64,000 bases of DNA from Panax quinquefolius (Eukaryota; Streptophyta; Magnoliopsida; Apiales; Araliaceae), in contig CM035152.1 of the NCBI GenBank assembly GCA_020205615.1, positions 115,406,950-115,470,949 of the forward strand, in the 5' to 3' direction. The position numbers were made by a program, and so were the translations under genes. The notes below the pieces were generated by a model, which was given only the letters and a program-made list of their open reading frames with translations, made no database searches and was not told the DNA's origin. Shown here piece by piece: positions 48,409-59,836 of this stretch (its first letter is position 1; every line of letters begins with the position of its first letter).

Positions 48409-50313
48409 TGACGCCCCAAAATAGGTATACATCACCCATCTTGAGTCGCCAAATACATGGTACAAAATTCAAATACAACTTAATTATACAACAGTCGTGT
48501 AAAATACGACAAAACATAATCTAAGAGTTTTAATAAGAATATTGTCATCTAGACAATATCCACACTCAATGGAGTCCTCATTACATTTATTGTCACTATT
48601 TAACAGAATAGTGAGGACTACTAATGCTATCATCTAGACCGTCACTCCATTCCCCGACTAGTCTCGGCTACGTTCTCATTTCCTAAAGAGAATAGTGAAA
48701 GAAAGGGTGAGCTCAACTAGCCCAGTAAGAAATATTATAACTAAGTTAATGCAAAATAAATTATCATTAGTCTTCAACAATGTTAAAGTGATAAAATACA
48801 ATAGACATCAAGTTTAACTGCAGTGGAATAAGCAATCCATTAGAAGAGTCAAGTAGAGCATGATATCTACTATCTTCTATGACTTAAAATGTTTTCATCA
48901 ATTTTTATCGCTAAGACTCAGCTTAATAAATAAACCACATCATCGAGTTATCCCTGCACTACGGGCCAAGGATATTCATTAAATCATCAATGATCATGAT
49001 TATACCGAATAATCTTTGGTCACAATCATACCAAAAACTGTCCATCAATGCACTATAGGCTACTGAGGACTTTTACCACATCATTTATAACATTAAAGGT
49101 CATGTTTCTACCGAATAATCCCTGGTCATAATCATACCAAGTCTGAGCAATTATTTTGATAATTGCACGTTTTAGGGCTCAAAATATTACAGTACAATAC
49201 CTTCAACTTTTCTTTCTATTTTAATTTAGTCCTGGAAGTATTATCAAACTTGCACCACCTCCCCAAATAGTAAATAATGTGAATCAATAGTTCAATCATG
49301 TGAATCAATAGTTATACTCATGTGAAAATATGAATTACAGTATAGTACCTCCATTTATACCTCCATTTTTAACTTAGTCATGCAAGTATTATCAATCTTG
49401 CACCAACTCCCGTAATAGTACAAGAATGTGAATCAATAGTACACACATGTGAACAAATAGTTATAATCATGTGAATTAATAGCAATTAATTGCTCATTTA
49501 TCCTAAGTTAATTACCCAACCGGGTCGAATAACTTTCGGACATCAATTAATATCGAAATAAATGTTGATTTCCACTAACACTAATAATTCCAACACAATG
49601 GAACTATCAATTTCATCTTTAATCAACACGAACTTATTCATCATTAATATTATAACTCACAATATTTAACAACCAGGTCATTCCCAGGAAATAGGGGGCT
49701 TTCCGATAAGGATTTCTCCTTATTGGCGCGCAATTAGATGACCAAACCTCTCCTTGATAGAACTTCTAGACATTGTAAATATTGCGATTTAATAATATGA
49801 ATAACATTGCCGTCTCAATTATTGATTTAATAATATATCATATTATGCAGATGATACTGTGACAATAATCGAATCAATAATATGAGAGATATGATGCAAA
49901 GAATTATCAGAGCAATAATTGAGTATAATCGAGTGATTTCTCACGTAAGCATCAATAATCAATACCATGTGCTACTATGCAACCATGCCAGACATCGCAT
50001 TTTTACTACTAGGGTAGTTCAACAGTTTAACGGTAAAACATCCTTCATTATTTTTATAAAAAGATAATTATGTCGTTTTCTAACTACGACAATACTTCCG
50101 TTGTGGGGTCCACAAATGATTATGTCGTCGTACGAATATTCCCTGTTAAAACGAATATTCCCCAACCAATCGAATATTATAGAACCACTTGCTTAGTTTG
50201 TAAAATTTGTAAATATTACCCACAACTATAATATTATATCAAATCCACACCATAATATTCAAAAATATATTTCGAGAAAATTATTCTTTATTCATAAAAG
50301 TTGGGGTCTTACA
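48409..50313 (-). mobile_element. 3' LTR of element L, shortened
   Basis: On the minus strand it starts TGTAAGACCCC next to the polypurine tract and ends GGGGCGTCA. It aligns with 55160-58187 except for one ~1.18 kb gap at about 49141, which corresponds to 55845-57027. Its U5 terminus (48409-48450) is unlike that of the 5' LTR. Confidence 0.8.
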
Positions 50314-50340
50314 ACCTCCCTTTCTTATGAAATTTTGTCC
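50314..50340 (-). other. Polypurine tract of element L
   Basis: On the minus strand the purine-rich sequence AAATTTCATAAGAAAGGGAG with a preceding GAGGACA runs directly into the LTR start TGTAAGACC at 50313. It is the expected plus-strand primer. Confidence 0.7.
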
Positions 50341-50984
50341 TCGAAATTAGGGTGCGTACCCGGTATATCGAAGAGGTGAGGATACCTTGATTTCATCTCA
50401 GATTCTAACTCCCAGGTCATTTCCTCCACATCGTGGTTTCTCCACAAAACTTTGACTTGAGGTATAACTTTAGAGCGTAGAATATGATCCTTCTTATCCA
50501 AGATTTTAACAAGTAACTCTTCATAAGTTAAATCTTCCTCTATCTCATCTGGTTCTAATTCAATAATATGGTTTGGGTCTTTCACATATTTACGTAACAT
50601 AGATATGTGAAAAACGTTATGAACACGAGACATACTTGGCGGTAAGGTGAGTCTATAGGCCACACTTCCTACTCGATCTAGGATTAAAAATGGGCCAATG
50701 AATCGAGGATTGAGCTTTCCTCTCTTTCCAAATCTTGTAACTCCTTTCAATGGAGCAACACATAACAACACATGATCTTCAATATTGAATTCCACGTCTT
50801 TTTGATGAAGATCAACATAACTCTTTTGTCGATCTTGTGAGATTTTTATACATTGTCGGATCGTTTGAATCTTTTTCGTAGTCATACATACCAAATCCGG
50901 TCCCAACAACGTTGCTTCACCCACCTCATCCCAGCATACTAGAGAATGACACTTTCTTCCATACAACGCCTCAAATGGAATCAT
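50325..50984 (-). pseudogene. Integrase C-terminal region and chromodomain of element L
   Basis: An open frame of 219 codons. It starts within the integrase core ([20 protein letters not shown]) and continues through the helix with DRQKSYVD. The GPF-type motif reads FIGPFLILDRVGSVAYRL, followed by VFHISMLRKYV. The last ~60 residues form a chromodomain (ILDKKDHILRSKVIPQVKVL, WRNHDVEEMTWELE, RYPHLF). The chromodomain is thought to bind histone marks of heterochromatin and steer insertion. This is the best-preserved protein piece of L, but the catalytic part upstream has stops, so it is not an active integrase. Confidence 0.9.
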
Positions 50985-51801
50985 GCCAATACTTGCTTGA
51001 TAACTATTGTTTTAGGAAAACTCCACCAATGGTAAGAACTTGTCCCAACTTCCCTTGAAGTCAAGGACACAGAGTCTTAATAAATCTTCAAGAGTTTGAA
51101 TAGTCCTTTCCGACTGCCCATCCGTTTGAGGATGATATGCCGAACTAAATCAGAACTGCGCCCATAGCTTTTTGCAAACTAACCCAAAATCTTGAAGTGA
51201 ATCTTTGGTCTCGATCAGAAACTATGGATACTAGCATACCATGCAATCTTACGATCTCGTTTATGTACATACTAGCAAGGCGTTCAAGTGTAAAAGTTTC
51301 TCATATCGGTAAGAAATGAGCACACTTGGTCAATCTATCAACAATGACCCAAATCGCATCTATGCCTTGAGAAACCTTGGGAAGACTAGTAACAAAATCC
51401 ATGGTAATGTGCTCCCACTTCCATTCTAGAATTTCAAGTGGTTGCAATGGACCTTTTGGCACTTGATGCTCCGCTTTGACTCATTAACAAGTTAGATACC
51501 TTGAGATAAACCCCACTATCTCTCTCTTCATATTGCTCCACCAAAATGTATGTCGAAGATCACGATACATTTTGGTACTCCTAGGATGGATTGTAAACGG
51601 TGTGTTGTGCGCCTCCATCATGATTTTATACTTCAAGTCAGAATCGTTAGGAACACAAAGTCTGGAGTTGAGTCGAAGTATTCCTTCTTCATCGATTCTT
51701 GCTTCTGAAATAGCACCTTCTTGCACTTTCTTCTTATACACGATCAGCTTCAGGTTTGTAGTTTGAGCAGCTTTAACTTTATCGATTAAAGTCGGTTCCA
51801 C
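50985..51801 (-). pseudogene. Integrase zinc-binding and catalytic core of element L, with stops
   Basis: The frame 51801-51484 encodes the N-terminal zinc-binding region (AHNTPFTIHPRSTKMYRDL, then YLTC) and ends at two adjacent stops (TAA TGA, about 51478-51483). Both fit C-to-T changes of glutamine or arginine codons. The core follows in pieces to 50985: the first aspartate in [27 protein letters not shown], and the second in VSDRD. Another stop lies shortly after, and a frameshift before the segment with the catalytic glutamate. The enzyme is inactive as read. Confidence 0.85.
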
Positions 51802-53389
51802 TCATATATTCGCCATCATCACATGGGTCCCTGGAGTCTTTAACTCTATTTCCATCCTTTCAAAGTCATACAAAATGGGTCTTTGCGTTGACAATATTAC
51901 ACTCGTACCCGCATATGATCTTCTACTCAATGCATTAACTACTACGTTCACTTTTCCAGGATGGTATTGGATTGTATAATCATAATATTTCAACAACTCA
52001 AGCCATCGTCGTTGCCGCATGTTGAGTTCCTTTTGAGTGAAGAAATATTTGAGGCTTTTATGATCCGTATAGATCTCCACCTTCTCTCCATAAAGGTAAT
52101 GCCTCGAAATCTTAAGCCCAAAAACGACTGCTGCCAACTCTAGATCATGAATAGGATAATTCCTCTCATATTCTTTGAGTTGTCAAGAGGTATAGGCTAT
52201 GACTTTCTCATGTTGCATGAGAACACATCCTAACCCTTTTCCTGAAGCATCACTGTAGATGACAAATCCCTCCGAGCCAGATGGTATTGTCAGAACAGGT
52301 GTTGAAATGAGTCTCCTCTTGAGTTCTTGAAAACTCTTTTCACATTCCTCACTCCAACCGAATTTTATCTTTTTCGAGTCAGCTGAGTTAATGGAGTAGT
52401 GATTCAAGAATACCCTTCTACGAATCTCCAATAATAATCAGCTAAGCCGAGAAAGCTACGTACTTCGGTCACTGACTTAGGTTGCTCCCAGCTTTGAATT
52501 GCTTCAATCTTTGCCGGGTCAACAAATATTCCATGATTTGATATCACGTTCCCAAGGAATGCAACTTCCTCAAGCCAAAACTCGCATTTCTTCAACTTGG
52601 CATAAAGCTTGTTTTCACGAAGCTTTTGGAGTATCAGCCTCAAGTGTTGCTCATGGTCTTTGTGGGTTTTGGAGTATATAACGATGTCATCAATAAAGAT
52701 GACCATAAAGTGATCCAAATATTCCTTGAATACTTGGTTCATCATATCCATGAAGGCAGCAGGAGCATTAGTCAATCCAAAAGACATGACTAGGAATTCA
52801 TAATGCCCGCATCGAGTTTTGAAAGCGATCTTTGAATGTCATCGCTTTTAATCTTCAACCGATGATATCCGAATGAAGATCAATCTTTGAAAAGAATTTG
52901 GCTCCTCATAATTTGGTCAAACAGTCATCAATGCGAGGAAACGGGTACCTATTTTTGATGGTGACATGATTCAACTCCCGATAATCAATACAAAGTCGCA
53001 TACTTCCATCTTTCTTCTTTACGGATAGAACAGAGCACCCCAAGGAGACGATTTAGGATGAATAAAATCGATGTCTAACAATTCTCAGAGTTGGGTTTTA
53101 ACTCCTCGAAGTTCAATAGAGCCATTTGATATGGGGCTTTGGAAATGGGTTTTTAAATGGATTCAAGGTTGATACAAAATTTAATTTCACGCCGGGGTAA
53201 AGGGAAGTTCTTCGTGGAATACGTCAGAAATTTATTAACAATAGAAATATCATTCAAATTTGACGTATCTTTATTTAAATCTGTGACATGGGCTAAGAAA
53301 GCTTGACATCCGTTTTTCAATAAACTAATAGCTTTATGACTTGATATGACAGTGATTGATTTTAGTGGTTTGGTTGCTTGAATTTGCAT
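51802..53389 (-). pseudogene. Reverse transcriptase and RNase H of element L, frameshifted
   Basis: The linker frame 53389-53153 precedes the domain. The first reverse transcriptase part (about 53060-52790) is frameshifted but shows [17 protein letters not shown] and [11 protein letters not shown]. The frame 52787-52404 has [20 protein letters not shown], the catalytic box [13 protein letters not shown] with both aspartates kept, and [11 protein letters not shown]. RNase H follows in 52431-52183 (VIYSDASGKGLG, first acidic residue) and 52137-51802 ([33 protein letters not shown], ending NALSRR). At least three frameshifts or stops separate the pieces. The domain would copy element RNA into DNA. 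Confidence 0.9.
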
Positions 53390-53461
53390 AATAGGTTGGT
53401 TAGGAATATGAAAGCTAACAACCTTACGAAAACAATCGATTTTAGCATGATGAGTAGTTAA

Positions 53462-53920
53462 CTAATTAATCCCTAAAATCACATCAAATGCAAGTATTTT
53501 TAAGGAAATAAGATCGACATGTAACGTACGGTTACCGATTTGAATCAAACAAGACTTATAAACCATGGATGTAATGAAGGTTTCTCCCAACGGAGTTTCA
53601 ACAGATAAGTCAAAGTCTAATTTCTCCAGAGTCAAATTTAAACGTTGAGCGCAAGTAGGAGAAATAAAGGAATGGGTAGAACCGGTATCAAATAAAGTAT
53701 AAACTTCGCTACAGTTTATGATTAGCTTACCCGTGATCACCTCGTTCAGATTCCTCGCTTTTTGGGAGGTTACGACAAACGCTCTCCCTTGAACTACCGG
53801 TTTTGTCTTGTCTGGGACACCCTTTGATGCCTCCATCCCAGCTGGACTTGACTTAGGTGCACAACAAAATCGAGCTAGGTGACCTTCTTTTCCACAATTA
53901 TAACACGCTTTGGACTGCAT
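53462..53920 (-). pseudogene. Gag zinc knuckle and aspartic protease of element L
   Basis: A 152-codon open frame with one zinc knuckle CYNCGKEGHLARFC at residues 5-18, the nucleocapsid end of Gag, followed by the protease. The active-site motif LFDTGSTHSFIS lies at residues 75-86. The flap region and the second conserved motif FDVILG (residues 145-150) are present. The frame ends in a TAA right after ILGIN, where the family continues with M-D-W-L. Active-site residues look intact, but the polyprotein is broken on both sides. Confidence 0.9.
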
Positions 53921-54009
53921 CGTGTAGTTTGGACTTATGTGTCCTTACCCTCCACATTTGTAACATACGACCGGTGATCGTTCTCCTTCCTTAACAACAG
54001 GTGCTGGTG

Positions 54010-54944
54010 CTAACGTCTTTCCATCCTTGTTGAATCTCCTCTTCTTGAAATGTCCACTCTTATTGTCATGGCCATGATTACCACAGAAGTGATTATCAAT
54101 TCTGGCATGTTGATTCCCTCCACGTTTGTTGCCACCGCTTCGATGACTGCTACCACTGGTATTATCAACTTGTCAGTTGCTCTCTCTTCGTTGGGTTGAC
54201 TCATTATCGTGCTCCAATAACTGAGCCCTATTCACAACATCTGAATACAAACACAGTTTGTGAGAAATTAGGTATTGACGTATCTCGGGTTTCAAACCTC
54301 TTAGAAACATCCGCGTCATTCTCTCCTCATTATCAACCAAGTGGGACATAAACCGAGATAACTCGGCAAACTTAGCTTCAGATCGCGCCACACCATATAT
54401 TTTTTGCTCAAGCTTGATGAACTCTACCTCCTTCATGTGACGAATACTTTCGTGAAAGTACTTGTCATTGAATGACTCTTGGAACTTCTCCCAAGACATT
54501 TTGAGTGAGGCAAAGTTGAGTACGCTTTCTGATTCCCACCAAGTAATCTACCTCCGCCGCAACATAAAGGTGGCAAAGGGAACCTTTTGCTCCTGAGCAT
54601 CCCAAGACATCAAATATCTTGTTGATCTGTTTTATCCACGCCTCTCGCCTTTAAGTGGTTTTGGCTCTCCAAAACACTCCAGTGGTCCCAGCCTTGAATC
54701 GCTAATGGTGACCGTCCGAGAGTTGTCACTTTGTTTCCACCTACATTTTGGACAGGAGCCACTTTCGCCTGATATTGCATGAATTGCATAAAGCCTCTAA
54801 ACATCCCACCGTTCACCATTTCATTGGTGTTATTGTTTACATGAGGATTATTGTCTTCCTGTTGCACATTATCCTGGGCATTAATCTATGGTGACTCAAC
54901 GGTCTCATTTGCTTCATTATTTATCTCAACATTTTCGGATGCCA
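54010..54944 (-). pseudogene. Gag of element L, with stops
   Basis: The probable start is ATG at 54944 (MASENVEINN), about 160 bases after the primer-binding site. A TAG ends that frame after ~19 codons. Further pieces follow: 54867-54610 with GGMFRGFMQFMQYQ, then the Retrotrans_gag core with WW-x-SES (near 54530) and the open frame 54499-54173 (WEKFQESFNDKYF, EFIKLEQ, FAELSRFMSHLV, RMTRMFLRGLKPEIR). A basic linker leads to the zinc knuckle at 53920. It would form the particle shell. Confidence 0.85.
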
Positions 54945-55105
54945 TTTTCAAATACTGCCACAAAACAAGGGTTAATTAACATAACACATATTATCCCTAT
55001 ACTCTGACCGACCAATTAAATAACAAATAAACTTAGGTAGGTCATACTCCCGTCTCTCCCCTCCTAGTTCTTGTCTCACATCTCAGCCAGGGATCATATC
55101 CCTAA

Positions 55106-55119
55106 GCTTTGATACCAAC
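55106..55119 (-). other. Primer-binding site of element L
   Basis: On the minus strand GTTGGTATCAAAGC follows the LTR end TTTCACA directly. It is the initiator methionine tRNA type and the same variant as in elements A and J. Confidence 0.85.
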
Positions 55120-58100
55120 TGTGAAATACATGGTACAAAATTGAGTCGCCAAATAAATGGTACAAAATTCAAATACAACTTAATTATACAACAGTCGTGT
55201 AAAATACGACAAAACATAATCTAAGAGTTTTAATAAGAATATTGTCATCTAGAAAATATCCACACTCAATGGAGTCCTCATTACATTTATTGTCACACTA
55301 TTTAACAGAATAGTGAGGACTACTAATGCTATTATCTGGACCATCACTCCGTTCCCCGACTAGTCCCAGCTACGTTCTCATTTCCTGAAGAGAACAATGA
55401 AAGAAATGGTGAGCTCAACAAGCCTAGTAAGAAATATTATGACTAAGATAATGCAGAATAAATTATCATTAGTCTTCAACAATGTTAAACAGATAAAATA
55501 CAATAGAGATCAAGTTTAACTGCAGCGGAATAAACAATCCATTAGAAGAGTTAAGTAGAGCATGATATCTACTTTCTTCTATGATTTAAAATGTTTTCAT
55601 CAATTTTTATCGCTGAGACTCAGTTTAATAAATAAACCACATCATTGAATCATCCCTGCACTACGGGCCAAGGATACTCATTAAATCATCAATGGTCATG
55701 ACTATACCGAATAATCCCTGGTCATAATCATACCAAAAACTGTCCATCAATGCACTACAAGCTACTAAGGACTTTTACCATATCATTTATAACATTACAG
55801 GTCATGATTATACCGAATAATCCCTGGTCATAATCATACCAAGTCCATCTATGCACGTAAGCCAAAGGTTACTTTCATCACAATATAAGCATGAGGATGA
55901 TGACAATGACATAATAATTCAATAAAACAAGTTCAAGAATAAATTTTAAAGATTTATAAGTTAATTTATCTTGAAATCAATGTCCAAATTGTCAACATGA
56001 TACTGCTTTGTGGAGTAAAATTCTAGAATGCTCAGAAGATTATTTCCATGAAAAGATACCGGATGAAGCACAAATATACAGGATATTCTACTAATTTCAT
56101 AGAGTATAGAAGCCAAAACTTTAACCAAATGAGTATCATAGAATATATGAAATCGCAAATAAATTTTCACCGCCATGCAGTAATCCACGAGATGCATCAT
56201 TTCCATAATTTAATAAGGAATGAATACAAAGGATCATTCACCATGCATGTGATAATCCACATGATAAAAGTTATTCCAACAGAATAATAAAGAATGGAAC
56301 AGGGTCATGCGTAATCCATATAGACATGTGATATTCCAAATGTAATAATAAAGAATGGAATAATGTAAGAATTCACCATGCACGCGATAAACCGCATGCA
56401 AAAGTTATTCCAATGTAATAATAAAGAATGGAAACCAGTCTAGCGTAATTTGCATGCATGTGATATTCCAATAGAATAATAAAGAATGGAATAACAAAGA
56501 ATTCACCACGCATGCGATAGATCGCATGCATAAAAGTTATTCCAACAAAAATAATAAAGAATAGAACTGTGTCTAAGCGTAATCCGCATGCATGTGATAT
56601 TGCAATGTAATAATAAAGAATGGAATAATGTAAGAATTTCACCATGTATGCGGTACTTTGCATGCATGTGTTATTCCCACATAATAATAATAAAGAATGG
56701 AACCAGGTCTAGCGTAATCCGCATGATGTGATATTTCAAATGTAATAATAAAGAATGGAATAATGTAAGAATTTCACCATGTATATGCAGATTAATAGAT
56801 GAAAGTTATTCAAACATAATAATAAAGAATGGAATAATGTAAGCTCTCTTCATGAATATGAAAGAAATAATACCCCTTACCTTAGAAAGAAACTGGATAC
56901 TGGAGTAGAGAGGTAGCAGACTTCTCTTCTTCTTTCTCTCTATAATTTCTCTCTATAATAATTGCTCTAAATCTTTAGTGAATTGGTAAGAAATGGAGGA
57001 AGAATGAGCTTTTATTTATAGGAAAATATATTTTTGATAATTGCACGTTTTGGGGCTCGAAATATTACGGTATAATACCTTCAACTTTTCTTTCCTTTTT
57101 AATTTAGTCCTGCAAGTATTATCAAACTTGCACCACCTCCTCTAATAGTAAATAATGTGAATCAAAGAGTTCAATCATGTGAATCAATAGTTATAATCAT
57201 GTGAAAATACGAATTACAGTATAATAACTCCATCTATACCTCCATTTTTAACTTAGTTATGCAAGTATTATCAATCTTGCACCAGCTCCCCTAATAGTAC
57301 AAGAATGTGAATCAATAGTACGCACATGTGAACAAATAGTTATAATCATGTGAATTAATAGCAATTAATTACTCATTTATCTGGTTAATTACCCGACTGG
57401 TCAGTATAACTTCCAAACATCAATATATATCGAAATAAATGTCGATTTCCACTAACACTAATAATTCCAACACAATGAAACTATCAATTTCATCTTTAAT
57501 CAACACGAACTTATTCATCATTAATATTATAACTCACAATATTTAACAACCGTGTCGCTCCTGTGAAATAGGGGCTTTCCGATAAGGATTTCTCTTTATC
57601 ATGCCGCAATTAGATGACCAAACCTCTCCTCGATGTAACTTCTAGATATTGTAAATATTGCAATTTAATAATATGAATAACTTTGTCATCTCAATTATTG
57701 ATTTAATAATATATCATATTATGCGATGATATCGTGATAATAATTGAATCAATAATATGAGAGATATGATGCAAACAATTATCGAATAATATTTGAGTAT
57801 AATCGAGTGACTTCTCACGTAAGCATCAATAATCAATATCGTGCTACTACGCAACCAACGATATTATCGTATACTTTTACTAATGGGTAGCTCAACAGTT
57901 TAATGGTAAAACTTCCGTCGTTATTTTTATAAAAGATAATTATGTCATTTTCTAACTATGACAATACTTCCGTTGTGGGGTCCACAAATGATTGTGTCGT
58001 CGCATTTAATATTCCCCGATAAAACGTAATATTCCCAACCAATTGAATATTATATAACCACTTGCTTACTTTTGCAAAATTTGTAAATATTACCCACAAC

Positions 58101-58187
58101 TATAACATTATATCAAATCCACACCATAATATTCAAAAATATATTTCGAGAAAATTATTCTTTATTCATAAAAGTTGGGGTCTTACA
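55120..58187 (-). mobile_element. 5' LTR of element L, 3068 bp
   Basis: On the minus strand it reads TGTAAGACCCCAAC at the start to GTATTTCACA at the end. It includes a tandem array at 56268-56840 that is missing from the 3' LTR, and a short tandem duplication of AAATACATGGTACAAAATT at 55124-55170 next to its U5 end. Confidence 0.85.
56268..56840 (-). repeat. 132-135 bp tandem array with CATGCATG motifs
   Basis: Unit starts at 56268, 56402, 56534, 56668 and (partial) 56803, each beginning near AGTTATTCCAA. Every unit holds two AATAATAAAGAATGGAA segments and one or two CATGCATG or CGCATGCG palindromes (56453, 56587, 56661, 56506). It lies inside the 5' LTR of L. Confidence 0.85.
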
Positions 58188-58760
58188 GACAGTGTCGAAG
58201 TATGCAGCAAGGTTCAATGAGTTGGCGAGGTTTGTGCCATATCAAGTGAATACGGATGAACGCAAGGCGAGGAGATTTGAACAGGGACTTAAGCCCTGGT
58301 TATACAGAAGAGTCTCCCTATTCCAGTTAAAGATGTTTTCAGCGGTGCTTGAGAAGGCAATTCTCGCTAGGGTAGAGGCGAGGCTGTGACAAAGTACAAT
58401 CAAGAACAAAGAAAGAAGAAGAATGAGGGTGAATGTAAGAATGGTGGTAGTAGTGGTGGAAATGGTAGTAGTAACTTGAAGAGGAAGTGAAATGTGAGTG
58501 TTGGTGCTGGAAGCCAACAAGGTAGCCAGCAGAAAAGGAAGTTTGAAGCATATACTACATGCGGAAAGAATCACACTAGCATTTACTTAAGGGCTAAGCG
58601 AGTATGCTTCAACTATGGCCAGGAGGGTCATATTGCCCCAAATTGCCATCAACCAAAGAAGAATGTTTGATACACATGTGGGTCAAAGGATCATTTTGCT
58701 CGCGAGTACCCTAAGAAGAAAGCTGGAGAGACAGCAAGAAACAAGGGAGGTAGCAGCTGA
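58188..58760 (+). pseudogene. Gag of element J, second part with zinc knuckles
   Basis: It continues the gag frame interrupted at 48407. The open part 58192-58386 has SKYAARFNELARFVPY, RFEQGLKPWLYR and VLEKAILAR. After a frameshift near 58385 the basic Ser/Gly/Asn-rich linker leads to the knuckle region. The best knuckle reads CFNYGQEGHIAPNC (58615-58656), in which the second cysteine is a tyrosine. A further one (YTCGSKDHFAREY) has lost its outer cysteines. A TGA near 58668 lies between them. Metal binding should be lost. Confidence 0.85.
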
Positions 58761-58766
58761 GGTATA

Positions 58767-59464
58767 TTGACCATTGTTGGACCAACGTCATCAAACATAC
58801 CCACATCAAGAACCTTCAACATGATTGTGCAGGATGCTGTACAATCAAAAGATGTTGTGTCAAGTATTATCCCAATCAATTATATAGATGTTTATGTATT
58901 ATTTGATTTGGGTGCTACTTGCTCGTTTATATCTAATGAATTTGCTAAGAAGTTTAGAATTTTCTAGTGAAGAATTGAATTTCCCTTTAAACATAGAAAT
59001 TGTGAATAGGGAGGTGATTTCTGTTAGGTTCGTATACAAGAATTGTAGGGTGAATATTAAGGGGAATGTCATGGTAGTAGATTTAATTCTGATAAAAATT
59101 GGAGAGTTTGATGTTATATTGGGAATGGATTGGCTATTTAATTATGGAGCAATAACTAATTGCCAAAAGAAATGTGTAAACCTTATGACTCCGTCAAAGG
59201 TAGTTTTCTATGGTAGCAGATCGCCTAGATTTGCGAGATGTCTGACGATTATGCAGGCCAAGAAGTTTTTGAGTCAAGGCTGTTTGGGTTATTTGGCCTA
59301 CATAGTCGATACTCACAAGAAGAAGGGTGGGAAACTGGAGGAGATACCAGTGGTTAGGGAATTTATAGATGTGTTTCCGGAGGATTTTCCAGGACTTCCG
59401 CCTAACAGAGAGATCGATTTTGTTATCGATTTGGCGCTAAGAACTGCTCCGATATCGAAGGCCA
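58767..59464 (+). pseudogene. Protease and linker of element J
   Basis: The frame to 58967 holds the active-site segment YVLFDLGATCSFIS, where the canonical D-T-G reads D-L-G. A frameshift near 58960 passes to the frame ending at 59484. That frame carries the second protease motif EFDVILGMDWL, the CQKKCVNL segment and the linker to reverse transcriptase ([20 protein letters not shown]). The protease would release Gag and polymerase. The active-site change plus frameshift argue against activity. Confidence 0.85.
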
Positions 59465-59836
59465 CTTCAGGATGGCTCTGGTAGAAATGAAGGAACTGAT
59501 GGTACAATTGCAAGAGTTGTTCGACAAGAAATATATTCAGCCGAGTGTATCACCATGGGGAGCACCAATGTTATTCGTAAAGAAGAAGGATGGGTCAATG
59601 CATCTTTGCATTGATTGTAGGGAATTAAACAAAGTCATTATTAAGAATAAATATCCATTGCCAAGAATAGATGACTTATTTGATCAATTGAAGGGTGCTA
59701 GATACTTCTCATGAAAGTAAGGAAGGAAGATGTACCGAAGACGGCATTCAGAACTCGGTATGGACATTATGAGTTTCTGGTGATATCTTTTGGAATGACA
59801 AATGCCCCTGCTACATTCATAGATTTGATGCACAGG
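59465..59836 (+). pseudogene. Reverse transcriptase N-terminal part of element J, with deletion, cut by K
   Basis: The frame from about 59472 encodes the fingers region ([54 protein letters not shown]). It stops at TGA 59712 right after GARYFS. The next codons encode [20 protein letters not shown] and [16 protein letters not shown]. About ten residues normally found between these two blocks are absent, including the first catalytic aspartate. At 59837 the LTR of element K begins in the middle of the domain. The rest of J's polymerase lies beyond the window. Confidence 0.9.

Larger units (their letters stand above)
48409..58187 (-). mobile_element. Element L: complete antisense Ty3/gypsy chromovirus, 9.8 kb
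   Basis: It has LTRs at 48409-50313 and 55120-58187, a primer-binding site at 55106-55119, gag, protease, reverse transcriptase/RNase H, integrase and chromodomain in the usual order on the minus strand. It splits the gag of element J. The chromodomain and the order place it in the Tekay/Del group. The 3' LTR is ~1.2 kb shorter than the 5' LTR, and the two LTRs end differently on the U5 side. All frames are broken. Confidence 0.9.

Noticed and set aside
56373..56663. Minus-strand 96-codon tyrosine/isoleucine-rich frame
   Set aside because: It is a translation of the 132-135 bp tandem array in the LTR of L.
58242..58574. Minus-strand 110-codon serine/threonine/leucine-rich frame
   Set aside because: It is antisense to the zinc-knuckle linker of J gag, whose GGT/GTA repeats create the low-complexity reading.
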